Shown in pieces: positions 48,235 to 61,495 of a DNA stretch of 64,000 nt; position 1 is the first letter of the stretch, and each line of letters opens with the position of its first letter. Made by a program: the position numbers and the translations under genes. The stretch lies in the NCBI GenBank assembly GCA_027574665.1, contig CM050690.1:71839433-71903432 (forward strand). The letters run 5' to 3'. The stretch comes from Rhynochetos jubatus. Taxonomy: Eukaryota; Chordata; Aves; Eurypygiformes; Rhynochetidae. A model generated the notes under the pieces. That model worked only from the letters and a program-made list of their open reading frames with translations, made no database searches and had not been told where the DNA came from.

Positions 48235-51200
48235 GTAATTCCTCACTTCCTTTTTCTATTACTCTTTGTCTTCATTACTGGCAAATCTCATCTTTAAGTC
48301 ACCCAGGTAGCGTTCTCACAGAGACAAGGTTCTTTCATCTGCATGTGGTGGGAAATCTGATCACATGGATACAATAATACATTTTGGCTTTAAAATAAAG
48401 TGTTATTAAATCATTTAAGGCAGACAGGTTTCTGTAACATCTGCCCTGAAATTCTCAACCTCTGTGAACCAACATGAAAGACCACAGGGGTTTTTTCCTC
48501 CTCATTCATTGTCAGTATTGTTTACAGTACACCTGCTTCCCAGCAATACCAATTAATGTCCTACTCTTGTTTCCCTACTGAGACTTTCCAATATGCTAAC
48601 TACAAAAAATATTCTTTGTTTCTGTCCTGCGTTGATGAGCAACAGTGCCTTTTGTGCACTTCTTAATTCCTTTATTTAAATCAGTCTTGAGAACTTAGAG
48701 GTCTTCGCCGCTCTCTGCACAGTGGCTTGGGAACAGCTGCAGTCACAGTGTAGTTCTGTTAAACCACAGCAGAATGACGACCATGAAGTGGGATTTAACA
48801 GCAGGTCTAGAAGTTTGCCTTTGGTAACGCACAGACAGGAATACTTTCTCTGAAACAATTACCAGGTCAATGAAATGAAGTTAATGCTTGCAGTAAACCA
48901 ATGATAATGATGAAAAGGCTGAAGATTGCTTTACAAAAGGAAGGATTTTTATCCATCCTTTGGGGGAGTATGGGCATAGTAGGGATTATTGACCTAGAAC
49001 CGGAAAGTCTCACACGATTATGTGTTATTGAGGTTTGATCCCCCAAGTTCAGTTCTGGACCAGGAGGCAGAATAAAGGCAGAACTGAATGTTCCCAGTGC
49101 TGCTGAATTAAGCAACACCCTTCTCTGATTTCCACAGAACTTCCTTCTGGCTTTGAATTATGAGATTGATTTTATCTGAACTTACACTCTGTTTAGATTC
49201 AGAATGTATTGCCTTTGGCAGTAACAGGCCTGTTGTGCCAAATTGCAGGCATTTGAAGTGTTTTGAAAGGTTTGTAAGATAAAGTGCATTGGAGTAGTCA
49301 AGATCATCTCCTGCTATCCGTGTGCCACATGACGTCTTACTCAAGACAGGCCTACGGGGCGGGGGGGAAGAGGGGTCAAGGAGATAAGAAAAGTTGCATT
49401 TATTTAGACTAAAGGTAATAGAATAATCCTCAAGGAGTTTCACAGTTATCATTTGGCAAATAATAAACCAATAGTTTTTCGGGATGAAAGGGAGGGCCAA
49501 GAAGGATGAACTGTTGAACTAACTTTGATCACCCCAGCAAGTGGGAGAGATTGATCTTTACCTACACTTTCTTCTCTTGGCAAACCTGGACCTGCCCACA
49601 GGTTTGGCATGGGGCCTCTCATCACAGCTGGTCAATATGGTAGCAGTAAATCCAAGCCCTTTGTAGCCGCAGAGAGCAGGACACTACAACCAAATGCTTT
49701 CTTCACCCCAGAGAGTGAAGCTGAGCTAAGGAATGGCAGTGAGGCTACAGGCACAAGAATTGGCTGGTGCAAGAGAGCCTCATCTGTCCTAAGAAGAAAG
49801 GTACGGTTTGGGTCCTGTGATACAGCTCCTTATCCAAGGGAAATGTACCTGAAAAAAGTCCCAGTGATGAATAATGTCTTTGTATGGTGAAGCTGTCCCT
49901 TCTCAGGATTAACCCAGGGCAGCTCCCTAAAGATATTTTCCAAAAGATTCGTGGCCCCAGGGTAACACCACACCGTGCCCTGACCCATGTCCTTCCTCAA
50001 CTCCATTGCAAGTGGGAAAGAGAAGATGCAAATGTGGTCATGTTTTCCTTCAGTTCTTTCATGTGCCCCTGTCTTTTGTAGTCTCAAAGAGTGCATCTGG
50101 TGAGCCTACAGTAACACTGTTTAACAGGGAAAAAATATTGCCTGAAAAACCAGTCTTTTTGTAGCAAACATACCTAATACTGCATGGAGTGAAAGGAGAA
50201 CACGTTGCAATGCCCAGTAGCCATTTGCAATGTGGGAAGTAGTACAGTAATTACACTGCAATCCATTTCATGGAAAACAAATGCTGAAGTGGATAATTTA
50301 TAATAAAAATCATAAGCTTTGCTCTGTCCTCACTGCAGGGCAGTTTGACTCTCAGCCTGCCAATTGCTTTATGCAGAAAGGAATTGCTTTGCAGTCAAGA
50401 TGTATGTACAGTGTCCTGCAGACTGCTGCACCCTCTGGCCAAGAGTCTGTACCTCCAGAGCCTGCTGTCAAGACAGCAGGTAAAGCTCTTAAGCTTTTTT
50501 ATAGCAAGATAAATTTAAATGCCTCAGTGAGGGTTTTTTCTCGACTAGAAAAATTTTTCTATTTCTTTAAATAATGGTCAATTAGAAATTACAAGTATAA
50601 ATCCTTCGTCCTTGTCTAAAGGCTTTAATAATTTTTCTTAGAACTAGCTTTCAGTGCCATTGAATGTAACAAGAGGCAAAGAGCAGCACAGCTACAGCAA
50701 AGGAAGAATATTAGGCAACTTCAACAATTTACTTCTCCATAGATAACATCAGTAATTGGCAAATTTTCAAAGCTCTGCAAGAGGACTTAACTGTAAGATT
50801 TGTTTGGGGGTTAATTGTTATGTGCCCTCTGACTCCTTCACAATTAATTTCAGGGGTACTTTGCAAAATTACCTCCAGGTGTTCCTGAACGGAAATGTAG
50901 TACTAAACTTGCAGCACTGATATTAGAAAACAAAGGTCACTGTATTTTCCTTTGCTGTTATGGGTCTAAGTTTTATAACACCAAGAATGTAAAGGTTGTG
51001 TACCTAACTTGTGCATGCACCCAATAGTTTATTTGTTCAAATAGCAAAGTGAACTCCTTGGAGAGTGACTGATTTGATGCAGATCTGTGACAATTACATG
51101 CTCAAATTAGATTTACAATCAAACACGGTCTTTTGCATACACATTTTGTATATTTGCTTCTGGTCCTTCATTTCTGATGTTCACAGCCTTAATTTTGCCC

Positions 51201-54200
51201 AAACTAAGGGCCATTCAGCCAACAGAGTTCAAAAACCTTCCATACCCAAATGATTTTAAACTGGCACCTATCTGCAAACCAACTGAGAGATCAGGAGCTG
51301 CGTGGGCAAACCTCCTGTCTAAAACGTCCTGCTTTAGGGGTGAAGTGGCACAGAGAGGTAACAATCTGAGCAGATGTAGTGAAATCAAGACCATGCTTTG
51401 GTCTGACTGTTGTCTTTCTTTGTTAATCTCTTTTTTTTTTTCAGAAATATTTGTAGGGCTTTTTTTCCTCAGAGCTGAGATGGTACACTTCTGTGTAAAG
51501 AAACATAGGTGGTGTGGGAACGGCTGCTTCAGCTAAATTTTTTTTTTTGCTTGCAAGGGAATCTTACAGCGTGAAGGGATGGTAGTGATACCCATACAGT
51601 GCAATGAGTGCTGAGGTGAGCAGAAAGGAATGGGATGTTCCCACTCCAGAGGAAAAAACAAGATCTTTGCAGTGGGATTATGGCCACGGAGACAATGCGC
51701 TGGTTGTCTTTCTCCATGCACAACAGTTCTTAGCATGGACAAGTTAACACTGAGGTCAGGGAGAAGTAAAGGGGGTGAAGGGAGGAAAACAGCTACGCTC
51801 TCAGAGCACTGTACAAATAGTGTTTAGGTGTCCCATTTTACTGAGTTTTAAAATACATTTAGAATTGTTAATCTACGATTTAAATAGGATATTACACATG
51901 TGAGTTAGGTAACTGTAAATGTTTGGTAGGGCAGGGTCAGTGTGAGGTGACTAGTTTTCTACTTTTGCAGTGTTTTCTAGTTCAACTGGCTCAAGCTGAA
52001 ATAAACAACTGTGTTTCATCATGTCATTACACCTACACATACACGTGTGTGTCAGTGTGGGCATATAGGATTCCTTCAAACTTTGGAACTGAACTATACA
52101 GAGTCATTATGAAACAAATACGGGGTTATGTCTTCTTTAAATATATACATCCATCCCAGAAGTTTCCAGATGTTGAAACTACAGTGGGAGTTCATATAAC
52201 TTCCTAATAAAAACTGTTTCTCTGAATAGTTTATTGTTTCTGTGAATAGTTTAGTTTATTGATGCCAGCGATCAGCAAATGTTTTATGAGAATGTGCAGC
52301 CTCAAAACAAAACTTTTGCAAAGGTTTATAGTGGTATTAAAGTGAATTACAGCAGCTGAAATGACACTGAAAAATTGATCAAAGCAAAAGGGTTGTTTTC
52401 TTATTTGCATTTGTTGTAACAGCGACATATCATGATTTTGAAAGGGGCAGAGGCACATTTCTGTGAACTGCTTTGTTTACAACCAGCAGGAAGGTTGCTA
52501 ACTATTCCCGTTGCACTTTCATGACACAAAAAAGAGCACTGCTCCTTGGGAGTCCTGCACCAAACCAAAAAGCTTTCTGTTGCTCCAAGTCCCGTAGGGA
52601 CAGGAGTGGGCTATGTCCAGCCATGCTGCAGTTACACAGCTACTTCCATGTATCCTAGAGCTTGAATGCCTCATCCAAGAGTATGAATGTGAGCACAGGG
52701 CTGCAGTCCTTCAATCCTTCCTTCTAGGTGCAACTAATCCCTGCTCTAACAAATCAGCTTTCATGTATGACTGGAGGAGACTCAGTCATTAAATGCTGTG
52801 CTGCTGTCAGTAGTAGTCTTCCACATCTCAGTCCTAAGTCTCTGAAAGACACAGCATTTCCTCACAGTGTCACAGACCTGATGTCTTAAGGTGCTTTAAA
52901 AATGAGATCGGGTTTCCATCTGCTTCTGTGGAATGACCCAGATATGCATATAAAGTTTTTAATTTCCTTGGGTCATGGAGGCCTTTTTCACTAATACCTG
53001 ACTACAACCTCCCTATCATACATGCCGTCCATGCTCAGTTCTCCCACCCCAAGTTACCACTGTGACTTTGGATTTTCTGGTATTAGAGGCGGTATTCTGG
53101 TTTTCTGTATTTATTTTTCTAAGTAGATTGTTAAATTTTGGAAAGGAAAATTAGAAATGCTGTGAAATTACTTAAAGCAAGGCAACCATAATGCTAGCAT
53201 GAAATTCTAGGAAATACGTTCTAACTGCCATGCATGGTGACATTGCTCTATAGAGGAACAGAAGTGCATGTTGTATAGAGGAATATTTTCATGTTTCCCA
53301 AGTATTATTGTGTATGGATTACTGTTCTTCCAGATGGTTTCCCACAGTAGTCATTAGGGGGGGTGAGGCGAAGAAAAGCTTGATTCTGAAACATTCTGCA
53401 AAATAGCCTAACATTTATCCCTGACACCATAGTAACAGTGCGATTAGGCCCTTTGTTTCCCAGGAGAAGGATAAAAGTCACAGAGATACAGTGACCTACC
53501 ATCTGCGTATTAATTGCTATGAATTAATTGCACAGTTAACAAGAGTTAATAAGGTTTCTTCAGTCTTTTTTGTCCCTGGGAATTGTTTGGGCCTAATGCC
53601 ACTATTTTAATGCCTCTGTATCAATCTAGCTACATCCTTTCAAACTGTAATATTGCAATACCTTTCCTACACTGGGTTTGCAGCGCAGGACCTACCTCAA
53701 ATTATTACAAAACTATGTAGAAGGCAGGCCCCTGGAAACTGTCTTTCTTCAGGTTTGCAGTACAGTAGTGCAGTATTTTGGTTTGTGTTTCTTTCTGTTA
53801 AATGCATGGGGTTTCTGTAAGTGGAATTGTTAGGAAATAGCATACATTTTATGTATGAGGTGTCTTTGAGCCTCTTGTCATTACTGTGCTGTGCCTCATG
53901 TGATGGGTGCTGTGTATTAGCTATTTAGAAAACAGAAGCTTTTCTCCCTCGTATTATGGCATCATTTTCGGTCAAGATTTGTACTAAAACTTCTTAAGAA
54001 TTCAGCATTAAGAGTCACAGGGTTGTGGTTTTGCTGATACACTTCAGTTTGTATTCTGCTTAAGCAGACTTCCCAGAAGTACAAACAAAAGATCAGCAAA
54101 AATAAGCCTAATGCTGCTGTGTTGCCTCTTATCTGTGAGTAATCCAGGATCCGTTCACAGCCCTTTAAATCTGCTTCAGGGCCTACAGGAGCGCTTTCTG

Positions 54201-54461
54201 AGCCTGACAGCTACACTGAGATTAAGGAAAGTGCTTTCTCAGGCGTTGCTTGAGCTATCTGAACCCAAAAGCTCTGTTTAATACCTTTTCAGCCTGGCTG
54301 AAGGACACTCATACTTGACTTAGCTCAGACGTTCAGCAGACTGTACCTTCTCTGGGCTCTGCAGCACAACCAGTGTGTACTCCCTATGCTAGAGTATTTC
54401 TGCAGCTCATCCCCAGCCTATCTGGATTGCTGTCCATTTTCTGTGTGTCTTTCTCTCGCAG
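48235..54461 (+). other. ADAMTS12: Large intron, nothing recognised
   Basis: The 6.2-kb intron lacks a recognisable mobile element. It has a short G-rich run (about 49357-49368), T runs near 51430 and 51540, and an imperfect tandem duplication of about 20-25 bases (52216-52260). A 93-codon chance frame at 49609-49890 matches no family I know. Confidence 0.75.
52216..52260 (+). repeat. Short imperfect tandem duplication
   Basis: gtttctctgaatagtttatt is followed directly by gtttctgtgaatagttta plus gtttatt. This looks like a local slippage duplication with a 5-base indel. Confidence 0.7.
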
Positions 54462-54588
54462 GGGTGCGGCGCCAGGTTGCCCACTGCATGCGGAAGGGAA
54501 GTGGAGCGATCAAAAACTCCTTCTGCGACCCAGCAACCCAGCCAAATGGGCGACAAAAGAAATGCCATGAAACGGACTGTCCACCCAG
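54462..54588 (+). CDS. ADAMTS12: ADAMTS12 exon: rest of TSR2
   Basis: This 127-bp exon follows ctctcgcag and ends before GTAACA (phase 1 in, phase 2 out). It completes Gly633 and encodes 634-674 plus part of Arg675: [34 protein letters not shown] and HETDCPPR. Three cysteines complete TSR2. The [15 protein letters not shown] stretch is characteristic of ADAMTS12. The exon is flanked by introns of 6.2 and 6.7 kb. Confidence 0.93.
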
Positions 54589-57500
54589 GTAACAGATACT
54601 GGTAGGGCTCTGGTAGTGCTAAACAGAAGCCTTAATCAAAGGAAAATGTTAGTTCTAATACCAGATTAATGTGGCATCTACGGCCTGCCACAGTGAGAGC
54701 TCCTAGGCGTTGCAGAGCAAGGTGGCAGAAACCCTGTAATGGACATACTAGGAGTGAACTGCCCTAAGAAGTTTCCAGTGCAGGTTGCTGAGCTGGGAAT
54801 GGCAGAGATTGCTCTCTCATCTGTGTAGATACTCTTTTTGTGCAGTTTAGTTGCAGCTGTGCCTGAAAACTGTATAAATCCTTATTTATTTTTAAAATCC
54901 TGTTCCTGTCTTAGCTTGTGTGATAATGTGTTCCAAAAACAAACTTGCAGAGACTGATTTTTAAGCATTTTGATGCAGTTTTTCAGTACTTTTTATAGTC
55001 CTTTGTCCTTTTTGTGAGGGAGGATGAGTGGAAATGCTCATTTTTATCATTCTAATTATTATACCTTCTTTATAACACTTATTATTTGACATCTTTTTAT
55101 CATGCCTCTTCTTAGGTTTTTTCCTTCCAGTGAAGTGCAGCTTTCTTCATTCTGGGATCATGTGGGATTCATTTTTTCCATTCCCTTAACATTAATTCAT
55201 CTTCATCTCTGTTTTTTCTGTTTACCGTTTTGGTCAGTAAGGTAAGGAAGACTAATCAGAGCAAACATTCTGGGTGACAGAACTATGGGCTTGTAAAGTA
55301 GGCACAGATTTGCTGGAAGGGATCAATATTGGGTTTAGCTTCATGTTTTAAGTTCTGAAAGATCTTGCTCTTTCATTGTCTTCGGAAATCATTTATCATG
55401 CTGTTCACAGTTCTGCACCAGTCTTTTCCTAGTAGTTCTAGTTAAATCAGAATCAGATCAAAGTCATTACAGTGATTCCCTTAAAGTGCATTGCCAGCAG
55501 TGAATTTGATGAAGCTTTAACGTAAAAAATTCTGCATGGCTGTTGGTTTTATTAGTTGTTTCCAAGTATCTTCACAACAGTATGTGATGCTTCTTCTTGG
55601 AATTACATCTTTGTGCTTGCATCCTCTATAAATGATTGTTAAAAGCATAAACTACCAGCATTTCATAATTCTTTGTAGATTGATAGGAAATCAACTGACA
55701 GTAGATCAAACTTAGTAGCTAGTTGACTAGTTAAGAGCTGAGGCTACCCACATACTTGGGGATGGTTTTTATTTATAGCATGTATAAACTATGCTATTTA
55801 TTCCAAAGTTCCAGATGAGCACAATTTATCCCGTTAGTTCTAAGTGACTGCATTATTCAGACCTGCTCTTGAAAGTGAGGCAGCAGAACTTATCCCTTGT
55901 TGGGCAGACTGTAGAATTACATGATGTGTGAACCAAGCTCTTCTGCAGGCCAGGCAGAAAAGCTCTCAGTGTGCTGCCAGCCTGAGTGATGCTTCTCAAG
56001 CTAATTCTGCACTGCAGAGGAAAGCACTAGTTGTCCCTCTGAGGACAGCAAAATACTGATAAAATGCAGTGCTGGAAACCCATACGTATTTAGTTCTACA
56101 GTCACATTGTGTATCTATTTTCCTCTTAATAACAGAAGGGTGACTGTAGTAGTTTGACCAAGGGTCTAAGTCCCCTGTTCTGGATCCTAGCAGGGTCTAT
56201 ATGCCTAAGGAAAAGACAAGGCAAGCTTAAATTATATCTCTTTCTCATACCCTTCCGGCTTCTAACTGGTTTTAATTCAAGGCATTTCCAGGGGCTTCTA
56301 GGGCTTGTCTAATCAGTAACCCACAATGGACCTCTCCTCTAAGTACATGTCCAGCCTTCCTGTGCAGCCTTGTACAACTTCTACAAGAAGTTCCACAGCT
56401 TTAATGTCTGCTGTGTGAAGCATTTTATTTGTTTTGAACCTGGCTCTCACTAGGTTCTGTAGGTGGCCCTGAGTTCTTCTGTTGGAAGAAATGGCACTGA
56501 AGAATGAATTCCTATCCACCCTTCCCAAGCCCTTCATATTGTAGATCTGGTCTGTGTTCCAGGCTCTAGTCACAGAATAGGATTTAGTTGGTATTTACTT
56601 TCCATGGCATATGTGTCTCCTCTAATCCAAACAGATGGTTACACATCTTCTTCTGAAATGCAAGACGGCACTTAGCGTGGTTTGCTGGTTCTAAAGAAAA
56701 TCTGAATATTGGTGGAAGGTGCTAAATCCTACTGATGGAAAACACACTACTATGAAACTAGCTACTAGACCACTAAATCAGAACTATGTAATTCATCGAC
56801 CAGTAGTTACAGGCAAAGATTTTCACTACTATAATGTTTGTGACTCTCACAAACCAGATCTTATCTCATTCTTTATTTCAGGAAGTTAATTATGAACCAT
56901 TTCAATTACAAGCTTCTGAGAAGCCCAAGTCTTAACATTCTTGTTTGGCTGATTTGGTCTACATTTATTTCCCCCCCCCCTGCTTTCTACTAAAAGGAAC
57001 AAGAACAAAACAAAATATTTAAAATCTTGCAATACACATGTGCCACATGCTGACCCAGACACAATAAAGATGGCTGAGGGTTAAAACCTCATACAGCCCC
57101 TCACATAAAACTTGAGTGATACTGATTAGCAGGAATGCAAGGAGACTGTAGGATAAACACATGCTTTTAATATGTTATGCTATGGGATAGGGTTTCCAGT
57201 TCTTTGGTAGGCAGACATTTAGCTCCTTAGGTGTTAATGATAAAAATCAGTAGATAGTACTGGAAGAAAAAGAGTGAGATTTTAACTCCTTATAATGTTG
57301 TGAATAAAACTATTGCTCTCCCCTGTAAAGAAAATCACCTGGAGCCTTTTTAACCTGGCTACCCACTAGAACACAGTAGCCATAAATAGATTATTTTACA
57401 AGTACTTGGGATCTCCTGCTCTTTATCTGCTGTTATTGTATTGTCCTGCGTCCAGGCTGTTTAGTAGACTCCTGCAGCATAATGAGAATAGGAAATCTTG

Positions 57501-60500
57501 TTTCTATTGTAAGACACAGAGTGAAAATCAGTGCCCTCTTGGTATCTGCTGTACCTGATGCTGTAAAAATACATAGTGAAAGAAGACAGTCCTTCTTTAG
57601 GTGTGACACAATATGATGGGAGGGAAGGAGCATTCAGCCTCATAGGTATGGATACAGCAAACTTTGGTTCCAGAATCCCTTGCTGCTCTTTCAACAGGAT
57701 CCACACCTCATTCAGCACGCATCTTCTAGGTATAGGTGAGAATTGTATAAAGGACAAGGCTATTGGGCCCCACCTTTATTGTTACAGACCTTGGAAACTC
57801 AGTGTGGAAGGAAAAGAGACAGAATTCATTGAAGGCAGCTGAATGCCACCTGAGAGAATCAGATTTCTGCCTACCTTTGTCCCAGGCTGGATTGCAGAAA
57901 AGCTGGGCACTCACTGAGTGAGTGAGTAAAACTAAGTGAGGTTATGCTTTCACCATACAGCCTGCTCTCTATTTTCACAGTCTCAGGAAAATTAGTGCTC
58001 ACAGAAATTTATTATCCAAATCATGCATTTTACTGGTTTGTTACCACAAATTTTCCATGCCATGTCTGCCAGTGGAGATAAGACAGTCCTCTCACTTTGC
58101 AGGGACAAGGTGATGCATTAATATTTAAGAACCACAGAGTTGCTTTAGTGGTAAATGCCATCAGAAACCAGAGGTGGGAACAAATACTAGATGGTGAGTC
58201 CCATCAGGCTTCAGTTTCCACCAACTCATCCCAGTCTGTTACCACAATCAGCACAGCTACCTACCAGTTTTCTTTTCCATGTCCTTTTCTTTGCCAAGCA
58301 TCATTCTGTTATGTGTGGTCTAAAGAGAGCCTTGTTTATAAACTGCCCACAGCTAAGTCTGTCTGGGAGTGCCCTCCACTCTAGCTCCCAGCTGGGAGGT
58401 CCAACAGCTTGGCCATTTCAGCATGTTTGAGTCTCAGAATGCTATGCCAATTCTGGATGTGTGACAGCAGTCACCTGCAGTTTTGGTTATGCCTCTGCAG
58501 GGGAGGAGTCAGCACAAGCTCCAAGATAAATAGCACTTGGCAAAGTAGTCACTTGGGTGCTGCTCCTTTCTGTGTGGTCTGGGACCTGCTTTGGGGCACT
58601 CTGTACCAGAACAGTCTGGTAGATATTCTGCCGTCCTTGCTTTGCCTTTCTTCCCTCCCCTTCAGCTGGGATGCCGCAGTTCGTAAGTCCTCAGTGGCAG
58701 ACATGAAGAGACAAGAGTGCATGTGTTTCCATGTTAAGCTTCTCGTGCTTGAGTGTTGAAGGCATGTACCCTAGAATGGAAATGGGAAAATGCACCATCA
58801 GAAACCCAGTTTCTGATAAGAGTAAACCTTCAGTCAGGGGAAGTTTTTTGAAGTGTAAACAAGGTGCTAGGCAATTAGCTACTAGGGTTCCAGTAGCATC
58901 TGTTACCTGCATTGAATGAGTTATATAATGAAATATAACTCTTCTATAGAGTTATATTTGACTCTATAGAAAAAGTTATATGACTAAATGCAACTTAAGA
59001 TTCATCATGAAGGCACAGTAGGAGAAAATCTTAATTCTGGGATTTACTGACTTTGGAGCACCTTACTTTCTTCCACAATTTTTAACAATGTTTTGCATGC
59101 AATAGTTAATCACTCACCAGTATTGCTGATGAAGGAAGGTTCTGTAGGAAGCTCTGATAATTTGTTGCTAAGAGTTCAGTATTTAAACCTGAAAACTGCT
59201 GAACTCTCACTCAGAGCCATTTGAAAAAGGTGAGGGAGGGGGTGTCAGCTAGGCATGTCGGTATCTTGAAATATGTAATCTGCTTCCATTAAAATTAATA
59301 GGGCAATTCACATACTTCAAATTGCATTTGTGCCAAAGTGTCAGCAATTTATAAGATGCTAGAGATGATAAAACTGTAAAGAAGATGCAAGAGATGAAAA
59401 CAACCCTAAAATGGCTTGATTCAGGTTGCAATAATGTATTTATCTCCTTTTTTATTGCAGTGTTCTGCTGAGGTGCACTTGCTTTTTCTCTTTAACCACT
59501 TTTTGGTTTTCTTTTGTTGTTTGCAGAAACCTGTAATAGCAAGAAACAACCCAGAAAAAGGCAGATAAAGGAGAAAAATAATTTGTTCTTTTATGACAGC
59601 AATGTCCAGAGCCTTATGTAGGGTTATGGTGGCAATGGACTGCATTCTAGAGCATGTAGCAAAACAGTCTGTGTCCCGAAGGGCTTCTAGCATAATTTAA
59701 AAGGAAATGCAGTATGTATACATAACTAAAGAGAAGGAAAGTAGGTGTAGGTACCCCAGAGAAGACCAGATGGTTGCACAAATGAGCTGTGTGCATAACC
59801 TGATTGCTTTGACTCTGGGTTGGGTTTTTTTTTTCCATTTAATTATTAGGAATAGATATCGGTGTCTTCCACATCAGTGACAGCTCATTTGCAGCTGAAG
59901 AATGAATTAATCAGAAACAGAGTAGGAACATGGAAACTCCAGAGAAAAGGGGAAGGGATTGTCAGCAAACAGAAGAAGCCAGAAATACAGTAAACTTGTA
60001 GACAAAGCAAGAAGCAAAGACTGTTATAAAACTGGACACTGAACTTCAATGTATTTATCAGAATAGGATTATTTTGTTCTAAATTCATTGACCTTAAAAG
60101 AAAAAAAAATATACAGTAGAAAGGTGTTGGGTGTAAGTCAAAACCAATTTTTTCTGCCTTTCTGTCTAGAAAGCTGTTTTTTAAATATATTCCCATTTTG
60201 TTTTCAGCATCAGGCTTTGTCATGACCTGCTTCAAAACTCAGGAACAATTAAAGTGTATACGAGCTTTTGTGGCTTAGAGTTCACAGCTGGATTTTTTTA
60301 TACAGCAGCTTGGAGCTATGTTCTTGCCTCAGGCATCTAAACTGGAAGGAAAAAGTCTTTACTTGGGGTTTTTGTAAAGGTAAATCTTTAGGCAAATGTC
60401 ACGGTTGATGCCAATGCTTCTCAAATAGTACAATCCCAGAAATTTTTGCCCTCATTTCTTATCATGGAAGTCAGGTGTGCAGATACTTGATCCACTCAGT

Positions 60501-61284
60501 GTCAGCATGGGAAGAAATAGGTTGAAGAAAGGCTAAGGTAAACCAGATATAAAGGGGAGGCTCTTGTCGGTGAGGTGTTACACATTGGAAAATACTGCAC
60601 TAAAGAAAACATCTTGCATTCGGTGGAATGTTGCACAGCATGCTGTGGAAGACCATTTTTAATCATGAGAGACACACATAAGGAGCTCATTTTTGCTTCA
60701 TGAAGGAGCAAAGTACAGAAAAGTCCAGCCTGTTGCAGACCCAGAGACTAGGCCCAGAGGTACAGCACTGCAGGGCACTGATCCCACATGGGTGCACGCA
60801 GCATAGCTTTGACTAGCCTGGGTCCTGGGGTTGTGTGCCTTGCTGTGTCCCCTTCTGGAGGTAACAGGGCCTGTTGGAGCACTTCAGCAGTACTGGCTGC
60901 ACAGACGCATGAGGAGACCTTCTGCACCTCAGTGCTGTCATTACAGATGCTCCAGTGATTCTCATTTGTGAACTCTTTCTGTACTGAGGTACCAGTAAGC
61001 ACTTCCTCGAATTTGCATTTGACAGACTGTCTATTCAGTGGATTCTTATGCATTGTAGAAATGTGGTACCTACTGCTGTCTGTGCCTTGGCATCTTTCAG
61101 TGGCTGGCTGGTGCTGGAGCACAGGGAAGGTGGGAAAGCTCGAGTGGTCTGGAGTTAATATGAAAAACATAGATCTGATCCCAGAATTTGAATTACTGAT
61201 TCTTTTTCTTGTAGTCTGTGACCTTTTCCTCAATGTGCTTGTGATGGATTATTTTCTTATGTTTCTTAACACCCTGTTTTTCAG
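54589..61284 (+). other. ADAMTS12: Large intron, minor low-complexity features
   Basis: The 6.7-kb intron shows a 10-base C run (56971-56980), an 11-bp perfect hairpin (58931-58959) and T or A runs near 59827 and 60102. No mobile element or further exon is recognised. Confidence 0.75.
58931..58959. repeat. Perfect AT-rich inverted repeat (hairpin)
   Basis: The arms aaatataactc (58931-58941) and gagttatattt (58949-58959) are exact reverse complements around the 7-base loop ttctata. Related partial repeats continue to about 58980 (actctatagaaaaagttata). The function is unknown; it may be a remnant of a small inverted-repeat element or chance. Confidence 0.8.
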
Positions 61285-61495
61285 ATGGTGGGCAGGAGAA
61301 TGGCAGAAATGTTCAACCACATGTGGCCCAACAGGCCAGAAGAAGCGAACTGTTCTTTGCATCCAGACAGTGGGATCTGATGAGCAGGCACTGGCTGTCA
61401 CAGAGTGCCAGCACCTGCTTAAACCAAAGACCATTCTGTCGTGCAACAGAGATGTCTTGTGCCCGTCTGACTGGACAGTGAGCAATTGGACTGAG
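61285..61495 (+). CDS. ADAMTS12: ADAMTS12 exon: TSR3 and start of TSR4
   Basis: This 211-bp exon follows gtttttcag and ends at GAG before GTAAAT (phase 2 in, phase 0 out). It completes Arg675 and encodes 676-745. TSR3 is [18 protein letters not shown], followed by [31 protein letters not shown] and NRDVLC; T687 is the likely O-fucose acceptor. [11 protein letters not shown] starts TSR4 and has a sequon at N742. The remaining TSR4 cysteines should be in the next exon, which I do not find before 64000. The intron just upstream happens to stay open in this frame from about 60968, but a clear polypyrimidine tract and AG support the start given. Confidence 0.93.

Larger units (their letters stand above)
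1256..61495 (+). other. ADAMTS12: ADAMTS12 gene, partial (15 internal exons)
   Basis: Secreted zinc metalloprotease of the ADAMTS family; ADAMTS12 is known as an extracellular matrix protease that cleaves substrates such as COMP. The 15 exons total 2234 nt, all have AG acceptors and GT donors, and the phases chain without a break into 745 residues. Domain order seen: propeptide end, basic processing site (LSRR, 26-29), catalytic domain with HELGHSFGIQHD (181-192) and a Met-turn (M208), disintegrin-like domain, TSR1 (from 334), Cys-rich region, spacer (about 504-615), TSR2 (from 618), TSR3 (from 676) and the start of TSR4 (from 738). The assignment to ADAMTS12 rather than ADAMTS7 rests on recalled paralogue sequence, for example [25 protein letters not shown] and ETDCPPRWWAGEW. 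No stop or frameshift is present in any exon, so the gene looks intact here. Both ends of the gene are outside the window. Confidence 0.93.

Noticed and set aside
49609-49890. 93-codon plus-strand open frame in an intron
   Set aside because: No similarity to a protein I know and no splice partners that fit the ADAMTS12 frame.
60748-61233. 161-codon minus-strand open frame next to the last exon
   Set aside because: Composition is random-like, no motif is recognised, and it is antisense to intron sequence of a clear gene.
60968-61284. In-frame extension of the TSR3 exon upstream into the intron
   Set aside because: The frame happens to be open, but a good polypyrimidine tract and AG at 61283-61284 and the family alignment (PPR then WWAGEW) place the exon start at 61285.
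1256-61495. Alternative assignment to ADAMTS7, ADAMTS9 or ADAMTS20
   Set aside because: ADAMTS9 and ADAMTS20 differ strongly in the catalytic and spacer segments as recalled. ADAMTS7 is closer but differs at many positions where this sequence agrees with ADAMTS12.
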